A stretch of DNA of 64,000 nucleotides. Source: an uncultured Mediterraneibacter sp. (GTDB taxonomy: Bacteria; Bacillota; Clostridia; Lachnospirales; Lachnospiraceae). The stretch lies in the NCBI RefSeq assembly GCF_934309415.1, contig NZ_CAKRDI010000001.1, forward strand, positions 1 to 64,000, written 5' to 3'. The position numbers and the translations under genes are program-made. The notes under the pieces were generated by a model. It saw nothing but the letters and a program-made list of their open reading frames with translations, was not told the origin of the DNA and did not search any database. Positions 14,142-22,989 of this stretch are shown piece after piece; position 1 is the stretch's first letter, and each line of letters opens with the position of its first letter.

Positions 14142-14489
14142 ATGGAAAACACAAATGAGACAATGGAAACTATGGAAGAGGTAACAGTTATGGATGAACC
14201 TGAAACAACGGAAGTACTTGATTGTACATCTGACGATGATGGCGGATCTGGAAACGGTTTGAAGATTGCCTTAGCATTAGGTGGTCTTGTAGCAGCTGGA
14301 GTAATTGCAGCAAGCAAGAAACTTAAATCTAAGAAATCAGATAAACCCAAAAAGAAACGCAGACATTATAAGGTTGTACGTGTCGAGGAACCTGACGATG
14401 AGGAGGATTCAACAGTTATCGATTTGGATGATGAAGACATTGAGACTGTGGAGCCAGATGAAAGTGAAAAAGAAGAAACTGAAAAATAA
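14142..14489 (+). CDS. Acidic anchored protein (115 aa)
   Basis: An acidic N-terminus, one alanine/glycine-rich membrane segment (LKIALALGGLVAAGVIAASKKL), a lysine-rich patch (KKSDKPKKKRRHYKVV) and a very acidic tail. GAAAGGAGTAACTATT precedes ATG 14142. Function unknown; the opposed charge blocks suggest an interaction platform. Confidence 0.65.
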   Translation: MENTNETMETMEEVTVMDEPETTEVLDCTSDDDGGSGNGLKIALALGGLVAAGVIAASKKLKSKKSDKPKKKRRHYKVVRVEEPDDEEDSTVIDLDDEDIETVEPDESEKEETEK

Positions 14490-14503
14490 TTATATCTCAA
14501 TAG

Positions 14504-14543
14504 GGAGACCTAGGTAGAAATACTTAGGTTTCTCTTTTTGTTT
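14504..14543 (+). terminator. Intrinsic terminator
   Basis: GAGACCTAGGTA / TACTTAGGTTTCTC with a GAAA loop and T-tail; same family as 13168. Confidence 0.75.
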
Positions 14544-14562
14544 TTGGAAAGGAGGAATTTCT

Positions 14563-14772
14563 ATGTTTGATTATGAACCTAATCATAAATATGCATACGA
14601 CGGTCCGGTACTGGCGTTTGATAAGATCGTATCAGAACGTTGGCGAGGCGAGACTATGGCACCTACGAAAAAGAAAGCTAAAAGTAATCTTACATATCAA
14701 TTCAAGAAACAAAACAACAGACTCCCAGGTACACGAATTACATTACCTGGAGAAATCAAAATGGTTAACTAA
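14563..14772 (+). CDS. Conserved small phage protein (69 aa)
   Basis: MFDYEPNHKYAYDGPVLAFDKIVSERW...KAKSNLTYQFKKQNNRLPGTRITLPGEI is a pattern I recognise as conserved in Firmicute phages and usually followed by the gene type seen next. Basic and soluble; function unknown. GAAAGGAGGAATTTCT precedes it. Confidence 0.7.
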   Translation: MFDYEPNHKYAYDGPVLAFDKIVSERWRGETMAPTKKKAKSNLTYQFKKQNNRLPGTRITLPGEIKMVN

Positions 14773-14784
14773 AAGGAGCAGAAA

Positions 14785-15399
14785 ATGGCAGAATACAAGT
14801 CTAACTCATATAAAAGCAAGGCTGAAGAAGCTGAGAGAAAAACTAAAGAGGAGCAAAGAAAAGCATCTAAGGTAATCAGCGGTAAAGCTTCTACAAAACC
14901 AAATGAGGTACGTAAGATTACCAACTTATTCGTGTCTGAAGATATCGATAACATCAAATCTTATATCTTGATAGATGTTATTGTTCCTACTATTAAAGAT
15001 GCATTATTGGACAGTCTTGATATGTTACTGAACGGTGGCGGTAGAAGAAACAGTACTCGTGGTCGTTCTTCAAGCAATAGACCATCGTACAGAAGCTATT
15101 ACGACAGTGATCGTGACAGAAGAGATAGCCGACCGGTAGCCAGAGCATCAACTGAGTTTAACTATGACGATATTGTATACGGTACTCGTGGAGATGCGGA
15201 ACGCGTGCTGGATAAGATGAGAGAATACGTAGATCAGGCTGGTGGATTAGTAACAGTAGCCGATATGTACGAATTCTCAGGATTAGCAGCACCATACACA
15301 GCAGTTAAATATGGATGGTTCAATCTTAGAACTGCAGAGGTCATTCGTGGTAGAGATGGCTACTATCTGAAACTGCCAAAAGCAATGCCGATCGATTAA
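14785..15399 (+). CDS. Conserved phage protein, KYGW-type C-terminal domain (204 aa)
   Basis: A charged helical N-terminus (about 1-45), a middle VSEDIDNIKSYILIDVIVPTIKDALLDSL, then an Arg/Ser/Asp-rich low-complexity linker (about 88-120). The C-terminal domain (VTVADMYEFSGLAAPYTAVKYGWFNLRTAEVIRGRDGYYLKLPKAMPID) resembles the end domain of the DUF6353 proteins. Co-occurs with the preceding gene in phages I recall. Function unknown. AAAGGAGCAG is the ribosome site. Confidence 0.75.
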   Translation: MAEYKSNSYKSKAEEAERKTKEEQRKASKVISGKASTKPNEVRKITNLFVSEDIDNIKSYILIDVIVPTIKDALLDSLDMLLNGGGRRNSTRGRSSSNRPSYRSYYDSDRDRRDSRPVARASTEFNYDDIVYGTRGDAERVLDKMREYVDQAGGLVTVADMYEFSGLAAPYTAVKYGWFNLRTAEVIRGRDGYYLKLPKAMPID

Positions 15400-15440
15400 A
15401 TTCAAAATGGAAAATATTACATATAGAAAGGATATAAAAG

Positions 15441-16379
15441 ATGAAAAACTTTAAACTTCCAGCAAGTACAACAAGAAAATTAAATATGTTTGCAATGAAA
15501 CTTAAGAAACACAGCCCAGAGATTCTCGTAGCAGGAGGAATTGTAGGTGCTGTTGCAAGTACTGTTATGGCTTGTAAAGCAACTCTGAAAATCGACGAGG
15601 TTCTTGCACCATCAGTAGAGCAGGAGCATAAGATTAAAGGCCGCGCGGCCGACAAAGACGGTAAATTTGCAGATCAATATACAGAGAAAGATTATAAGAG
15701 AGATCTTACATTATTATACGGACAGAGAGGACTTGCGCTTGTTAAGTTATATTCTCCAGCATTAGCTCTTGGTACATTATCTATTACAGCAATTCTGGCA
15801 GGTCACAATATTACACGTAAGAGAAACGTAGCTCTGGCTGCAGCATATGCAACTGTTGACAAAGGATTTAAAGAGTATCGTGGTCGTGTTATTGATCGTT
15901 TTGGTAAAGAAATCGATAGAGAACTCAAGTACAACATTCAGAAGAAGACTGTTGAAGAGACAGTTACTGACGAGAAGACCGGTAAAGTGAAAACTGTTAA
16001 GAAAGATATCGAGGTTGCTGATTTAAGCGAACATAGTGATTACGCTCGTTTCTTTGATCAGAGTTGTGATGGATGGACAAAAGATCCGGAGTATAACCTG
16101 ATGTTCCTTAAAGACCAGCAGAGATATGCAAATAATCTTTTAGAATCAAAAGGTAGTGTATTCCTGAACGAAGTGTACGATATACTTGGAATGCCAAGAA
16201 CTACAGCAGGGCAGTTGGTCGGATGGATTTACGACAAAGATCATCCAAACGGAGATAACATGATCGATTTCGGAATCTATGATACATACAATACAGCAAC
16301 ACGTAGATTCGTAAACGGATATGAGCCAGTTATTCTGCTTGACTTCAACGTAGACGGAGAGATTTACAATAAAATCTGA
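15441..16379 (+). CDS. DUF6353-family protein, paralogue 3
   Basis: 312 residues, the longest paralogue: KHSPEILVAGGIVGAVASTVMACKATLKIDEVL, second hydrophobic stretch (YSPALALGTLSITAILAGHNI), RKRNVALAAAYATVDKGFKEYRGRVIDRFG, then a C-terminal domain (SVFLNEVYDILGMPRTTAGQLVGWIYDKDHPNGDNMIDFGI). The family occurs widely in clostridial phages with unknown role. GAAAGGATATAAAAG precedes the start. Confidence 0.82.
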   Translation: MKNFKLPASTTRKLNMFAMKLKKHSPEILVAGGIVGAVASTVMACKATLKIDEVLAPSVEQEHKIKGRAADKDGKFADQYTEKDYKRDLTLLYGQRGLALVKLYSPALALGTLSITAILAGHNITRKRNVALAAAYATVDKGFKEYRGRVIDRFGKEIDRELKYNIQKKTVEETVTDEKTGKVKTVKKDIEVADLSEHSDYARFFDQSCDGWTKDPEYNLMFLKDQQRYANNLLESKGSVFLNEVYDILGMPRTTAGQLVGWIYDKDHPNGDNMIDFGIYDTYNTATRRFVNGYEPVILLDFNVDGEIYNKI

Positions 16380-16491
16380 ACGACAGGACTGGATAGTTAT
16401 TATTCAGGAAATCCATACAGAGACATGTTTGATTATCCTCAGCTTTATACAGACCATTATAGGGCTGAGGACTATACAAGAGGTGAATCAA

Positions 16492-16572
16492 ATGAAAATT
16501 AAATTATCAGTAATATTTGCGACATTAGCAAGTATGTGTTTTGTTGGCGGTATATCAGTACTTAACGCATAA
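16492..16572 (+). CDS. Very small hydrophobic peptide (26 aa)
   Basis: MKIKLSVIFATLASMCFVGGISVLNA looks like a signal or membrane peptide. AGAGGTGAATCA is a fair ribosome site. The 110 bp before it contains a CCTCAGC / GCTGAGG hairpin and no other gene. Low certainty that it is translated. Confidence 0.4.
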   Translation: MKIKLSVIFATLASMCFVGGISVLNA

Positions 16573-16595
16573 GTATACGGAAGGATGAGCTATTT

Positions 16596-16787
16596 ATGGA
16601 AAGATTGGAACGTAACTTGGCTGTTATAGAGACCATTCTAAACAGCAGGAAAAAGCGACATATAGCAGGCGGGGTATTGTTATCTATGTCTGTATTTTTC
16701 GGTGGATTAGCGATAACTGTGATGACAATAAAACAAGAAGATATTTATGAAGAGGAGAATGAAGATGAATCAGAATTTGATCAGTAA
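16596..16787 (+). CDS. Small membrane protein (63 aa)
   Basis: MERLERNLAVIETILNSRKKRHIAGGVLLSMSVFFGGLAITVMTI has one membrane segment, then an acidic tail. AAGGATGAGCTATTT precedes it. It overlaps the next start by 23 bp, so the two are likely coupled. Confidence 0.6.
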   Translation: MERLERNLAVIETILNSRKKRHIAGGVLLSMSVFFGGLAITVMTIKQEDIYEEENEDESEFDQ

Positions 16788-17334
16788 AGTATTAGCGTTT
16801 GTAGCAGGCGCTGGAATTGGATCAGTAGTTACTTATAAAGTGGTGAAGACAAAATACAACAAGATTATTCAGGAAGAAATCGATTCAGTAAAACAGGCAT
16901 ATAAGAACGATAAGGATTACGGACCGGTTGAGGATACCAGCACAGGCAATACAGAAAAGTCCGATACTCCGGAAATGACTGACGAAGAGAAAGAAGCAGA
17001 CATTAACCGGATTAGAGAAGTGATTAATCAAAATGGATATGCCGCAGAATCTACAGAAAAGGAGACGAAAACTATGACAGAACCGTATATGATCTCATAC
17101 GAAGAGTATGGCGAAAAAGACTATGTAACTATGACATGGCACTACTGGGAAGACGGAACAGTAACAAATGAGCAGAATGAAATTATTGGTAATGCATCAG
17201 AACTCGTAGGCGATGACTTCATGAACCATTACGGAGAAAACCCTGACGATCCGGATGTGGTATATGTTCGAGACGATGACGGACAGATCGACTACGAAAT
17301 TCTGAGAGAAGCAGAACCATATGATGAGGGATAA
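16765..17334 (+). CDS. Anchored acidic phage protein (189 aa)
   Basis: A signal-anchor (LISKVLAFVAGAGIGSVVTYKVV, about residues 4-26) is followed by a helical acidic region and a folded C-terminal part (YMISYEEYGEKDYVTMTWHYWEDGTVTNEQNEIIGNA). ATG 16765 is preferred for GAAGAGGAGAATGAAG. Function unknown; located between DUF6353 genes and the replicase. Confidence 0.65.
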   Translation: MNQNLISKVLAFVAGAGIGSVVTYKVVKTKYNKIIQEEIDSVKQAYKNDKDYGPVEDTSTGNTEKSDTPEMTDEEKEADINRIREVINQNGYAAESTEKETKTMTEPYMISYEEYGEKDYVTMTWHYWEDGTVTNEQNEIIGNASELVGDDFMNHYGENPDDPDVVYVRDDDGQIDYEILREAEPYDEG

Positions 17335-17339
17335 TCAAA

Positions 17340-17873
17340 ATGGTAAACGACTTAAAGAAAGACTACTTTGAATGGATGTACCATAAAGTTTGTGATGGTC
17401 GTTTTGCAAAAGAAAATTCGCACCGTAAGCTTCTGAGTTATCTTAATAGTGTTGAGTTTACTTGGATATTGGACGCAGATGCTACTCGTGCTGAAGATGG
17501 CGAGGAAGGCTTACGGCGAACGTATACATATGAAAATAACATCGAGTCGAGACGTGGATTAGACGGTCCATGCACAGTGCTTGAGTTGATACTTAATATG
17601 GCGTACCGTTGTGAGGAGATCATGGACGATGCAACTATGGGCGATCGTACGGTTCAGTGGTTCTGGCAGATGATTACTAACCTTGGACTTGGCGGTATGG
17701 CTGATAGACGATACGATCAGGAATATGTAGCAGAGACTGTTGACAGGTTTCTTAATAGAGACTTTGAACCTGACGGGCATGGCAGTCTATTCGTAATTCG
17801 TAATTGCAAAACAGACCTTAGAGATGTTCCTATCTGGACAAGTATGCTGTGGTATTTAGACACTATGGTATAG
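17340..17873 (+). CDS. Conserved phage protein (177 aa)
   Basis: Soluble, with NSHRKLLSYLNSVEFTWILDADATRAEDGEEGLRRTYTYEN and GPCTVLELILNMAYRCEEIMDD...WFWQMITNLGLGGMAD. The pattern recurs in Lachnospiraceae phages next to replication genes; no function known. It begins 5 bp after the previous stop. Confidence 0.65.
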   Translation: MVNDLKKDYFEWMYHKVCDGRFAKENSHRKLLSYLNSVEFTWILDADATRAEDGEEGLRRTYTYENNIESRRGLDGPCTVLELILNMAYRCEEIMDDATMGDRTVQWFWQMITNLGLGGMADRRYDQEYVAETVDRFLNRDFEPDGHGSLFVIRNCKTDLRDVPIWTSMLWYLDTMV

Positions 17874-17928
17874 ATAGGAGTATCACAATGAATAGAGAAA
17901 GTAAGACGAAAGGGGAATAACAGATGAA

Positions 17929-20900
17929 ATGCTAGATTTTATGACAATAGCAACTCGTAGAACAAAAGCTGGAATAGAGGTCTCGCCTAAATGGATCATG
18001 AAAAAGTCTAAAGATTTAATGATTCGTGGGCGAGACTTTTATGCTATTTGGGATGATGAACGGAAACTATGGAGTGTAGAGAAGGAAGATGTCGTTCGTC
18101 TGGTTGATCTGGAGTTGACTAAATATGTGGATGAACATGCAGATCGGTTTGAAACACCCCCTATCGTCAAATATATGTGGGACTCAGATAGCGGCTCAGT
18201 TGACAGGTTTAATAAGTATTGTCAGAAACAGATGTGGGATTATTACCATCCGCTTGATGAAACGTTAGTATTTGCTAATACAGAGTTAAACAGAGAGAAC
18301 TACGCAAGTAAAAAATTACCTTATCCGTTGGAAGAGGGTAGTATTGCAGCGTATGAGGAAATCGTCAGTACGTTGTATTCTGAGGAAGAGCGCCACAAGA
18401 TTGAGTGGGCGATAGGTTCAATTGTATCTGGTGACTCAAAAACTAATCAGAAATTCATGGTATTATACGGTGCTGCTGGTACTGGTAAATCAACAATTCT
18501 TAATATTGTATTACAGTTGTTTAATGGTTATACATGTGCATTTGAAGCGAAAGCACTTGGTCAGTCTAATAATGCTTTTGCGTTGGAACCGTTTAAGAAC
18601 AATCCTCTTGTAGCAGTACAGCAGGACGGTAACTTATCGAGAATTGAAGATAACACCAGACTTAATTCGTTAATTTCACACGAGTCTATGACCGTTAATG
18701 AGAAATTTAAAGGAATTTACGAAACAAATTTCAAATGTTTCTTATTCATGGGTACGAACAATCCGGTAAAAATCACAGACGGTAAATCCGGTTTGCTGAG
18801 ACGTCTTATCGATGTACGTCCGACTGGAAAGACATTAAATAAGGCAGATTACGACCGATTGACTAAGCAGATTAAATTCGAACTTGGCGGAATTGCGTAC
18901 CATTGTTTGAAAGTGTATGAGGAAGACCCTGGATATTATGACAGTTACATTCCTAAACATATGATGGCAGCATCGAACGATTTCTACAACTTTGTATGTG
19001 ATTCGTATTCCGTATTCAAGAAAGAAGACGGAACAACACTGAAAGCAGCATGGGAAATGTACAAGCAGTACGTTGAAGAAGCTAAAGTTCCTACACCGTT
19101 CTCAAAACGTAAATTCAAAGAAGAGTTGAAAAACTACTTTTGGGATTACGAAGAGAAAGAAGATGGTTACAGCTTAACTAACTATTACAAAAAGTTTCGT
19201 ACTGATATTTTCGAAGAGGAATTACATGCTAGAGCAAACTCAACAACTCAGGAAATTAAACTGATAGAGTTTAAGGAGCAGGAAGCTCTGTTGGATAAGA
19301 TGCTGGCAGATTGTCCGGCTCAGTATGCTACGAGTGAAGAGTCTGAAAAACCTATTTCAAAATGGGCAAAAGTAAAGACAAAACTGTCAGATATTGATAC
19401 ATCGAAAGTCCATTACGTGCGTCCACCAGTTGAGCACATTGTAATCGACTTTGATATTAAAGATGCTGACGGAAACAAGAGCTTCGAAATGAACCTAAAA
19501 GAAGCTAGTAAATGGCCTGCAACGTATGCCGAGGTTAGTAAAGGTGGGAACGGTATACATCTGCATTATATTTATACAGGCGGAGATCCGGCGGAACTTA
19601 GTCGTGTATATAGTGAAGATATCGAGGTCAAAGTATTCACGGGCGAATCATCGCTGCGAAGACGACTTACATTATGTAATAACGTACCAGTGGCGAACAT
19701 TAGCTCGGGTTTACCACTGAAAGGAGATAGCAAAAAGATGATTACTTTTGACGGCATTAAAAACGAGAAGATGCTTCGTGCGCTTCTTAAACGTCATATT
19801 AATAAAGAAATCATGACATACACCAAGCCGAGTATTGATATGATTAACAAAGTATTGGACGAAGCTTACGAAAGTGGATTCGGATACGACGTTAGCGATA
19901 TGAAAAATGCGGTATACATGTTAGCTGCAAGTAGTAGCAATCAGGCTGAAACTTGTTTAAAGATTGTAGCTGACATGAAATTCCAATCGAAAGAGGTTAC
20001 ACCTCCTCTAGCAGATAAGGATGTTACTGGAGACCTTGTATTCTATGATATTGAGGTATTTCCGAACTTATTTCTTATATGCTATAAGATGGCAGGACTT
20101 GGTAAACCGGTTGTAAGGCTGATTAATCCGAAGCCGGATCAGATCGAGCAGCTTATTAAATTTAAACTGGTAGGGTTTAACAACAAATCTTACGATAATC
20201 ACATGATCTACGGATGTCTTATGGGTTATAACAATCAGCAGCTCTACAATCTTTCAAAACGTCTTATCAATAAAGACTCGCAAATCAGTAAACAGGCAAA
20301 ATTTTCAGAAGCACACAACTTATCATACACCGATATTTATGATTTTGCATCAGCCGGTAATAAGAAGAGCCTTAAGAAACTGGAAATTGAAATTAACCGA
20401 CAGAGTGTTGAGGAACTTCGTAAAAAAAAGTTCTCAGATGATGAAAATGCACTCATTAAAGCAGGCGGTCATCATCAGGAGCTTGGATTGCCATGGGATG
20501 AACCAGTACCGGAAGAGTTATGGCACAAGGTTGCAGACTACTGTATCAATGACGTTATCGCTACGGAAGCAGTATTCCATTATCTGAAAGGAGACTGGGT
20601 AGCACGTCAGATTCTTGCAGACATTACGGGAATGACGGTAAACGACTCTACAAATAGTCTGTCTCAGAGAATTATATTTGGTCGTGATAAGAATCCGCAA
20701 TCTCAGTTCAATTATCGTAATCTGGCTGAACCAGTTGGTAGTGATCGATATGAAGAGTACCGTGAGAAATTCGGTGAGGATTATAAATTCCGTGTATTCG
20801 ATGCTGAGGGATTGCCACAATATAGAGATTACATACCTGGAGAAGTATTACCAGATGGATGGAGTATATTACCGTTCTTCCCGGGATATGAGTTTAAGAA

Positions 20901-22158
20901 TGGTAAATCTACATATTTGGGAGAAAACATCGGTGAGGGTGGTCGTGTATATGCTGAACCAGGGTTCTACGGAGACATGTGGGACGGTGACGTAACAGGT
21001 CAGCATCCGTCAACTATTATCGCAGAGGTACTGTTTGGTGTTAAGTATACTAAGGCATTTAAAGATATTGTGGATGGACGTGTATCTATCAAGCACGAAT
21101 CTTGGGAACCTATCGACGAATTGTTCGACGGTAAGCTTAAACCTTATATTCAGCAGGTTATCGATGGCAAGCTGACTGCTAAGATGTTGGCTAATGCGTT
21201 AAAGACAGTGGTTAACGCTGTATATGGTCAGACCAAAGCTAGCTATCCATGCGCATTCAAAGACCCTCGTAATAAGGATAATATCGTTGCTAAGCGTGGT
21301 GCTCTGTTCATGACACTGCTTAAGAGAGAGGTTCAGAAACTCGGCTATACGGTTGCACATATTAAGACCGATTCGATCAAAATACCAGATGCTACGCCAG
21401 AAATTCAGAAGTTTGTAATCGACTTCGGTAAAGAGTATGGATATTCATTCGAAACCGAAGCAGAGTTTGAGAAGTTCTGTATCGTAAATGACTCGGTATA
21501 TATTGCAAAGACTAAAGACGGTGAATGGACTGCTACAGGAAAACAGTTCGCAGTGCCGTATGTATTCAAGACATTATTCAGCCATAAACCAATTACGTTC
21601 GATGATTTGTGTGATACATTCGCAGCAACTAATGGAGCGTTATATTTGGATATGAATGAAAAACTTACAGATGTAACCGCGTATGAAAAAGAACTTGATA
21701 GAACTAAGACCAAGTATAAGCAGGGTAAACTGTCCGATGTAATGTATGCGAGTATTCGTAATGATCTGAATGAAAAGATCAAAGAAGGTCATAACTATAA
21801 ATTCGTCGGACGTGTTGGTCAGTTCTGCCCAATCAAACCAGGATTTGGCGGTGGTGTTATGTATCGCGTCGACGGTGAGAAATATTCTGCAGCATCTGGA
21901 ACTAAGGGATATCGCTGGCTCGAGTCAGATATGATCCGTGACGTAAATGAAGATGCGATTGATGTTTCATATTTTACTGATCTTGTAGATAAAGCAATGG
22001 ATACTATTGGTAAATATGTTGATCCAGAGTGGTTCAAGTCAGACGACCCGTATGTACCGGAAAAGAAGTTACCAGACTTTATGAATGTTCCGGAAGATTC
22101 GCCAGAAGAAGTTCCGTTTGATGAGGATACGTTACCATTTGACGTGGGGGTAGCATGA
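17929..22158 (+). CDS. Fused SF3 helicase, AEP primase-like and family B DNA polymerase
   Basis: This 1409-residue polypeptide joins three replication activities. Residues about 150-400 form an SF3 (D5/P4-type) helicase: Walker A GAAGTGKST near 181 and the FLFMGTNNPVK motif. Residues about 500-600 resemble an archaeo-eukaryotic primase core: VIDFDIKD (acidic motif I), SKGGNGIHLHY (motif II), IEVKVF (motif III). Residues about 700-1409 are family B polymerase: exonuclease FYDIEVFP (DxE), GFNNKSYDNHM, YCINDV; Pol A DGDVTGQHPS near 1021; Pol B KTVVNAVYGQ near 1090; Pol C IKTDSIK near 1146 (KTD, not DTD). It could unwind, prime and copy the genome alone. ATG 17929 follows AAAGGGGAATAAC. The gene overlaps the next start. 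Confidence 0.88.
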   Translation: MLDFMTIATRRTKAGIEVSPKWIMKKSKDLMIRGRDFYAIWDDERKLWSVEKEDVVRLVDLELTKYVDEHADRFETPPIVKYMWDSDSGSVDRFNKYCQKQMWDYYHPLDETLVFANTELNRENYASKKLPYPLEEGSIAAYEEIVSTLYSEEERHKIEWAIGSIVSGDSKTNQKFMVLYGAAGTGKSTILNIVLQLFNGYTCAFEAKALGQSNNAFALEPFKNNPLVAVQQDGNLSRIEDNTRLNSLISHESMTVNEKFKGIYETNFKCFLFMGTNNPVKITDGKSGLLRRLIDVRPTGKTLNKADYDRLTKQIKFELGGIAYHCLKVYEEDPGYYDSYIPKHMMAASNDFYNFVCDSYSVFKKEDGTTLKAAWEMYKQYVEEAKVPTPFSKRKFKEELKNYFWDYEEKEDGYSLTNYYKKFRTDIFEEELHARANSTTQEIKLIEFKEQEALLDKMLADCPAQYATSEESEKPISKWAKVKTKLSDIDTSKVHYVRPPVEHIVIDFDIKDADGNKSFEMNLKEASKWPATYAEVSKGGNGIHLHYIYTGGDPAELSRVYSEDIEVKVFTGESSLRRRLTLCNNVPVANISSGLPLKGDSKKMITFDGIKNEKMLRALLKRHINKEIMTYTKPSIDMINKVLDEAYESGFGYDVSDMKNAVYMLAASSSNQAETCLKIVADMKFQSKEVTPPLADKDVTGDLVFYDIEVFPNLFLICYKMAGLGKPVVRLINPKPDQIEQLIKFKLVGFNNKSYDNHMIYGCLMGYNNQQLYNLSKRLINKDSQISKQAKFSEAHNLSYTDIYDFASAGNKKSLKKLEIEINRQSVEELRKKKFSDDENALIKAGGHHQELGLPWDEPVPEELWHKVADYCINDVIATEAVFHYLKGDWVARQILADITGMTVNDSTNSLSQRIIFGRDKNPQSQFNYRNLAEPVGSDRYEEYREKFGEDYKFRVFDAEGLPQYRDYIPGEVLPDGWSILPFFPGYEFKNGKSTYLGENIGEGGRVYAEPGFYGDMWDGDVTGQHPSTIIAEVLFGVKYTKAFKDIVDGRVSIKHESWEPIDELFDGKLKPYIQQVIDGKLTAKMLANALKTVVNAVYGQTKASYPCAFKDPRNKDNIVAKRGALFMTLLKREVQKLGYTVAHIKTDSIKIPDATPEIQKFVIDFGKEYGYSFETEAEFEKFCIVNDSVYIAKTKDGEWTATGKQFAVPYVFKTLFSHKPITFDDLCDTFAATNGALYLDMNEKLTDVTAYEKELDRTKTKYKQGKLSDVMYASIRNDLNEKIKEGHNYKFVGRVGQFCPIKPGFGGGVMYRVDGEKYSAASGTKGYRWLESDMIRDVNEDAIDVSYFTDLVDKAMDTIGKYVDPEWFKSDDPYVPEKKLPDFMNVPEDSPEEVPFDEDTLPFDVGVA

Positions 22159-22466
22159 TGAGTAAGCCAGCTAATTTAACAACGCAGGAATATATCGATT
22201 TCTTACAGAGGTTCATTATTGTACATTCTCATATTTATTACAATTTGAATCGTAATGTAATAAGCGACAGGGTGTATGATTCAAGAGCTAAGGAACTGAC
22301 TATGTACAAAGAAGACTATCCGGAATTATGGAAGTCAAGCATGTATCACAAACAGTTCGGAGACGATTACAATGGCTGCACCGGTTTTGATTTATATGAT
22401 GGGCTGGATGACGATGAGAAAAAGAAGATTCACAGAATAGCAAGTTCAGTATTACGTTGTTGTTGA
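22155..22466 (+). CDS. DNA ligase LigA-related small protein (103 aa)
   Basis: IYYNLNRNVISDRVYDSRAKELTMYKEDYPEL matches the N-terminal Ia subdomain of NAD-dependent DNA ligases (YYxLDxPxISDxEYD), which binds the NMN part of NAD. The adenylation lysine domain and the rest are absent, so it cannot ligate alone. Stand-alone Ia-like proteins occur in gut phages. ATGATG overlaps the replicase stop, implying translational coupling. Confidence 0.7.
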   Translation: MMSKPANLTTQEYIDFLQRFIIVHSHIYYNLNRNVISDRVYDSRAKELTMYKEDYPELWKSSMYHKQFGDDYNGCTGFDLYDGLDDDEKKKIHRIASSVLRCC

Positions 22467-22468
22467 TT

Positions 22469-22494
22469 CGCGTAGAAAACATGTCCTTTTATAG
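22469..22494 (+). promoter_or_regulatory. Phage-type promoter motif P18
   Basis: CGCG-N16-TTATAG, starting beside the previous stop; 17 bp before ATG 22512. Confidence 0.7.
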
Positions 22495-22511
22495 GAAAGG
22501 ATGTGTATATA

Positions 22512-22736
22512 ATGATTAAAAAAATTAAGATGGAGACTGGCTAATTTAATATTATCAATCGGAGTGAAATTTTCCAAGAGAGGTAATGAGCGTGCTGACT
22601 TTAAAAGCATATGTAGAGCAATAACTTGCTTACGTTTAGCTTGGAGTATAGCACCTATGACCAACGAAGAAAGACGGCGTGCATTTAAAGAAACCGGTTG
22701 TGAGGACTTAATTAAGAAACATCAAAACATCAACTA
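22512..22736 (+). pseudogene. Frameshifted small gene (about 74 codons)
   Basis: ATG 22512 has AAAGGATG upstream, but its frame stops after MIKKIKMETG. Removing one A from the A7 run at 22518-22524 gives an open frame of about 74 residues, MIKKLRWRLANLILSIGVKF...MTNEERRRAFKETGCEDLIKKHQNIN, ending before a terminator. It may be a real frameshift, slippage on A7, or an assembly error. Confidence 0.6.
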
Positions 22737-22746
22737 AAAACGAGAG

Positions 22747-22783
22747 GAGCTTATATCAGAAATGATGTGGGCTCTTTTCTTTA
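22747..22783 (+). terminator. Intrinsic terminator
   Basis: A 12-bp stem (GAGCTTATATCA / TGATGTGGGCTC) with a GAAA loop and TTTTCTTT. Confidence 0.8.
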
Positions 22784-22815
22784 CGTCCATATCGTCTGGA
22801 AAGGAGGGGATGCCT

Positions 22816-22944
22816 ATGTTTGCGAGAATTAAGAAGTGGCTAAAACGGCACATAGATTATCGAATAGTTGATGAATATTACGATACGAACGGTGATGGTC
22901 ACTACTACAAGAAATACATCAGAAAATATTATTTCAAAAAATAG
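22816..22944 (+). CDS. Basic small protein (42 aa)
   Basis: MFARIKKWLKRHIDYRIVDEYYDTNGDGHYYKKYIRKYYFKK, basic and aromatic. ATG 22816 has AAGGAGGG 7 bp upstream. Function unknown; probably nucleic-acid binding by charge only. Confidence 0.6.
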   Translation: MFARIKKWLKRHIDYRIVDEYYDTNGDGHYYKKYIRKYYFKK

Positions 22945-22989
22945 CAACAATTTATCCAAAGATTATAACAAGAGAAAGGGTTAAAAATT

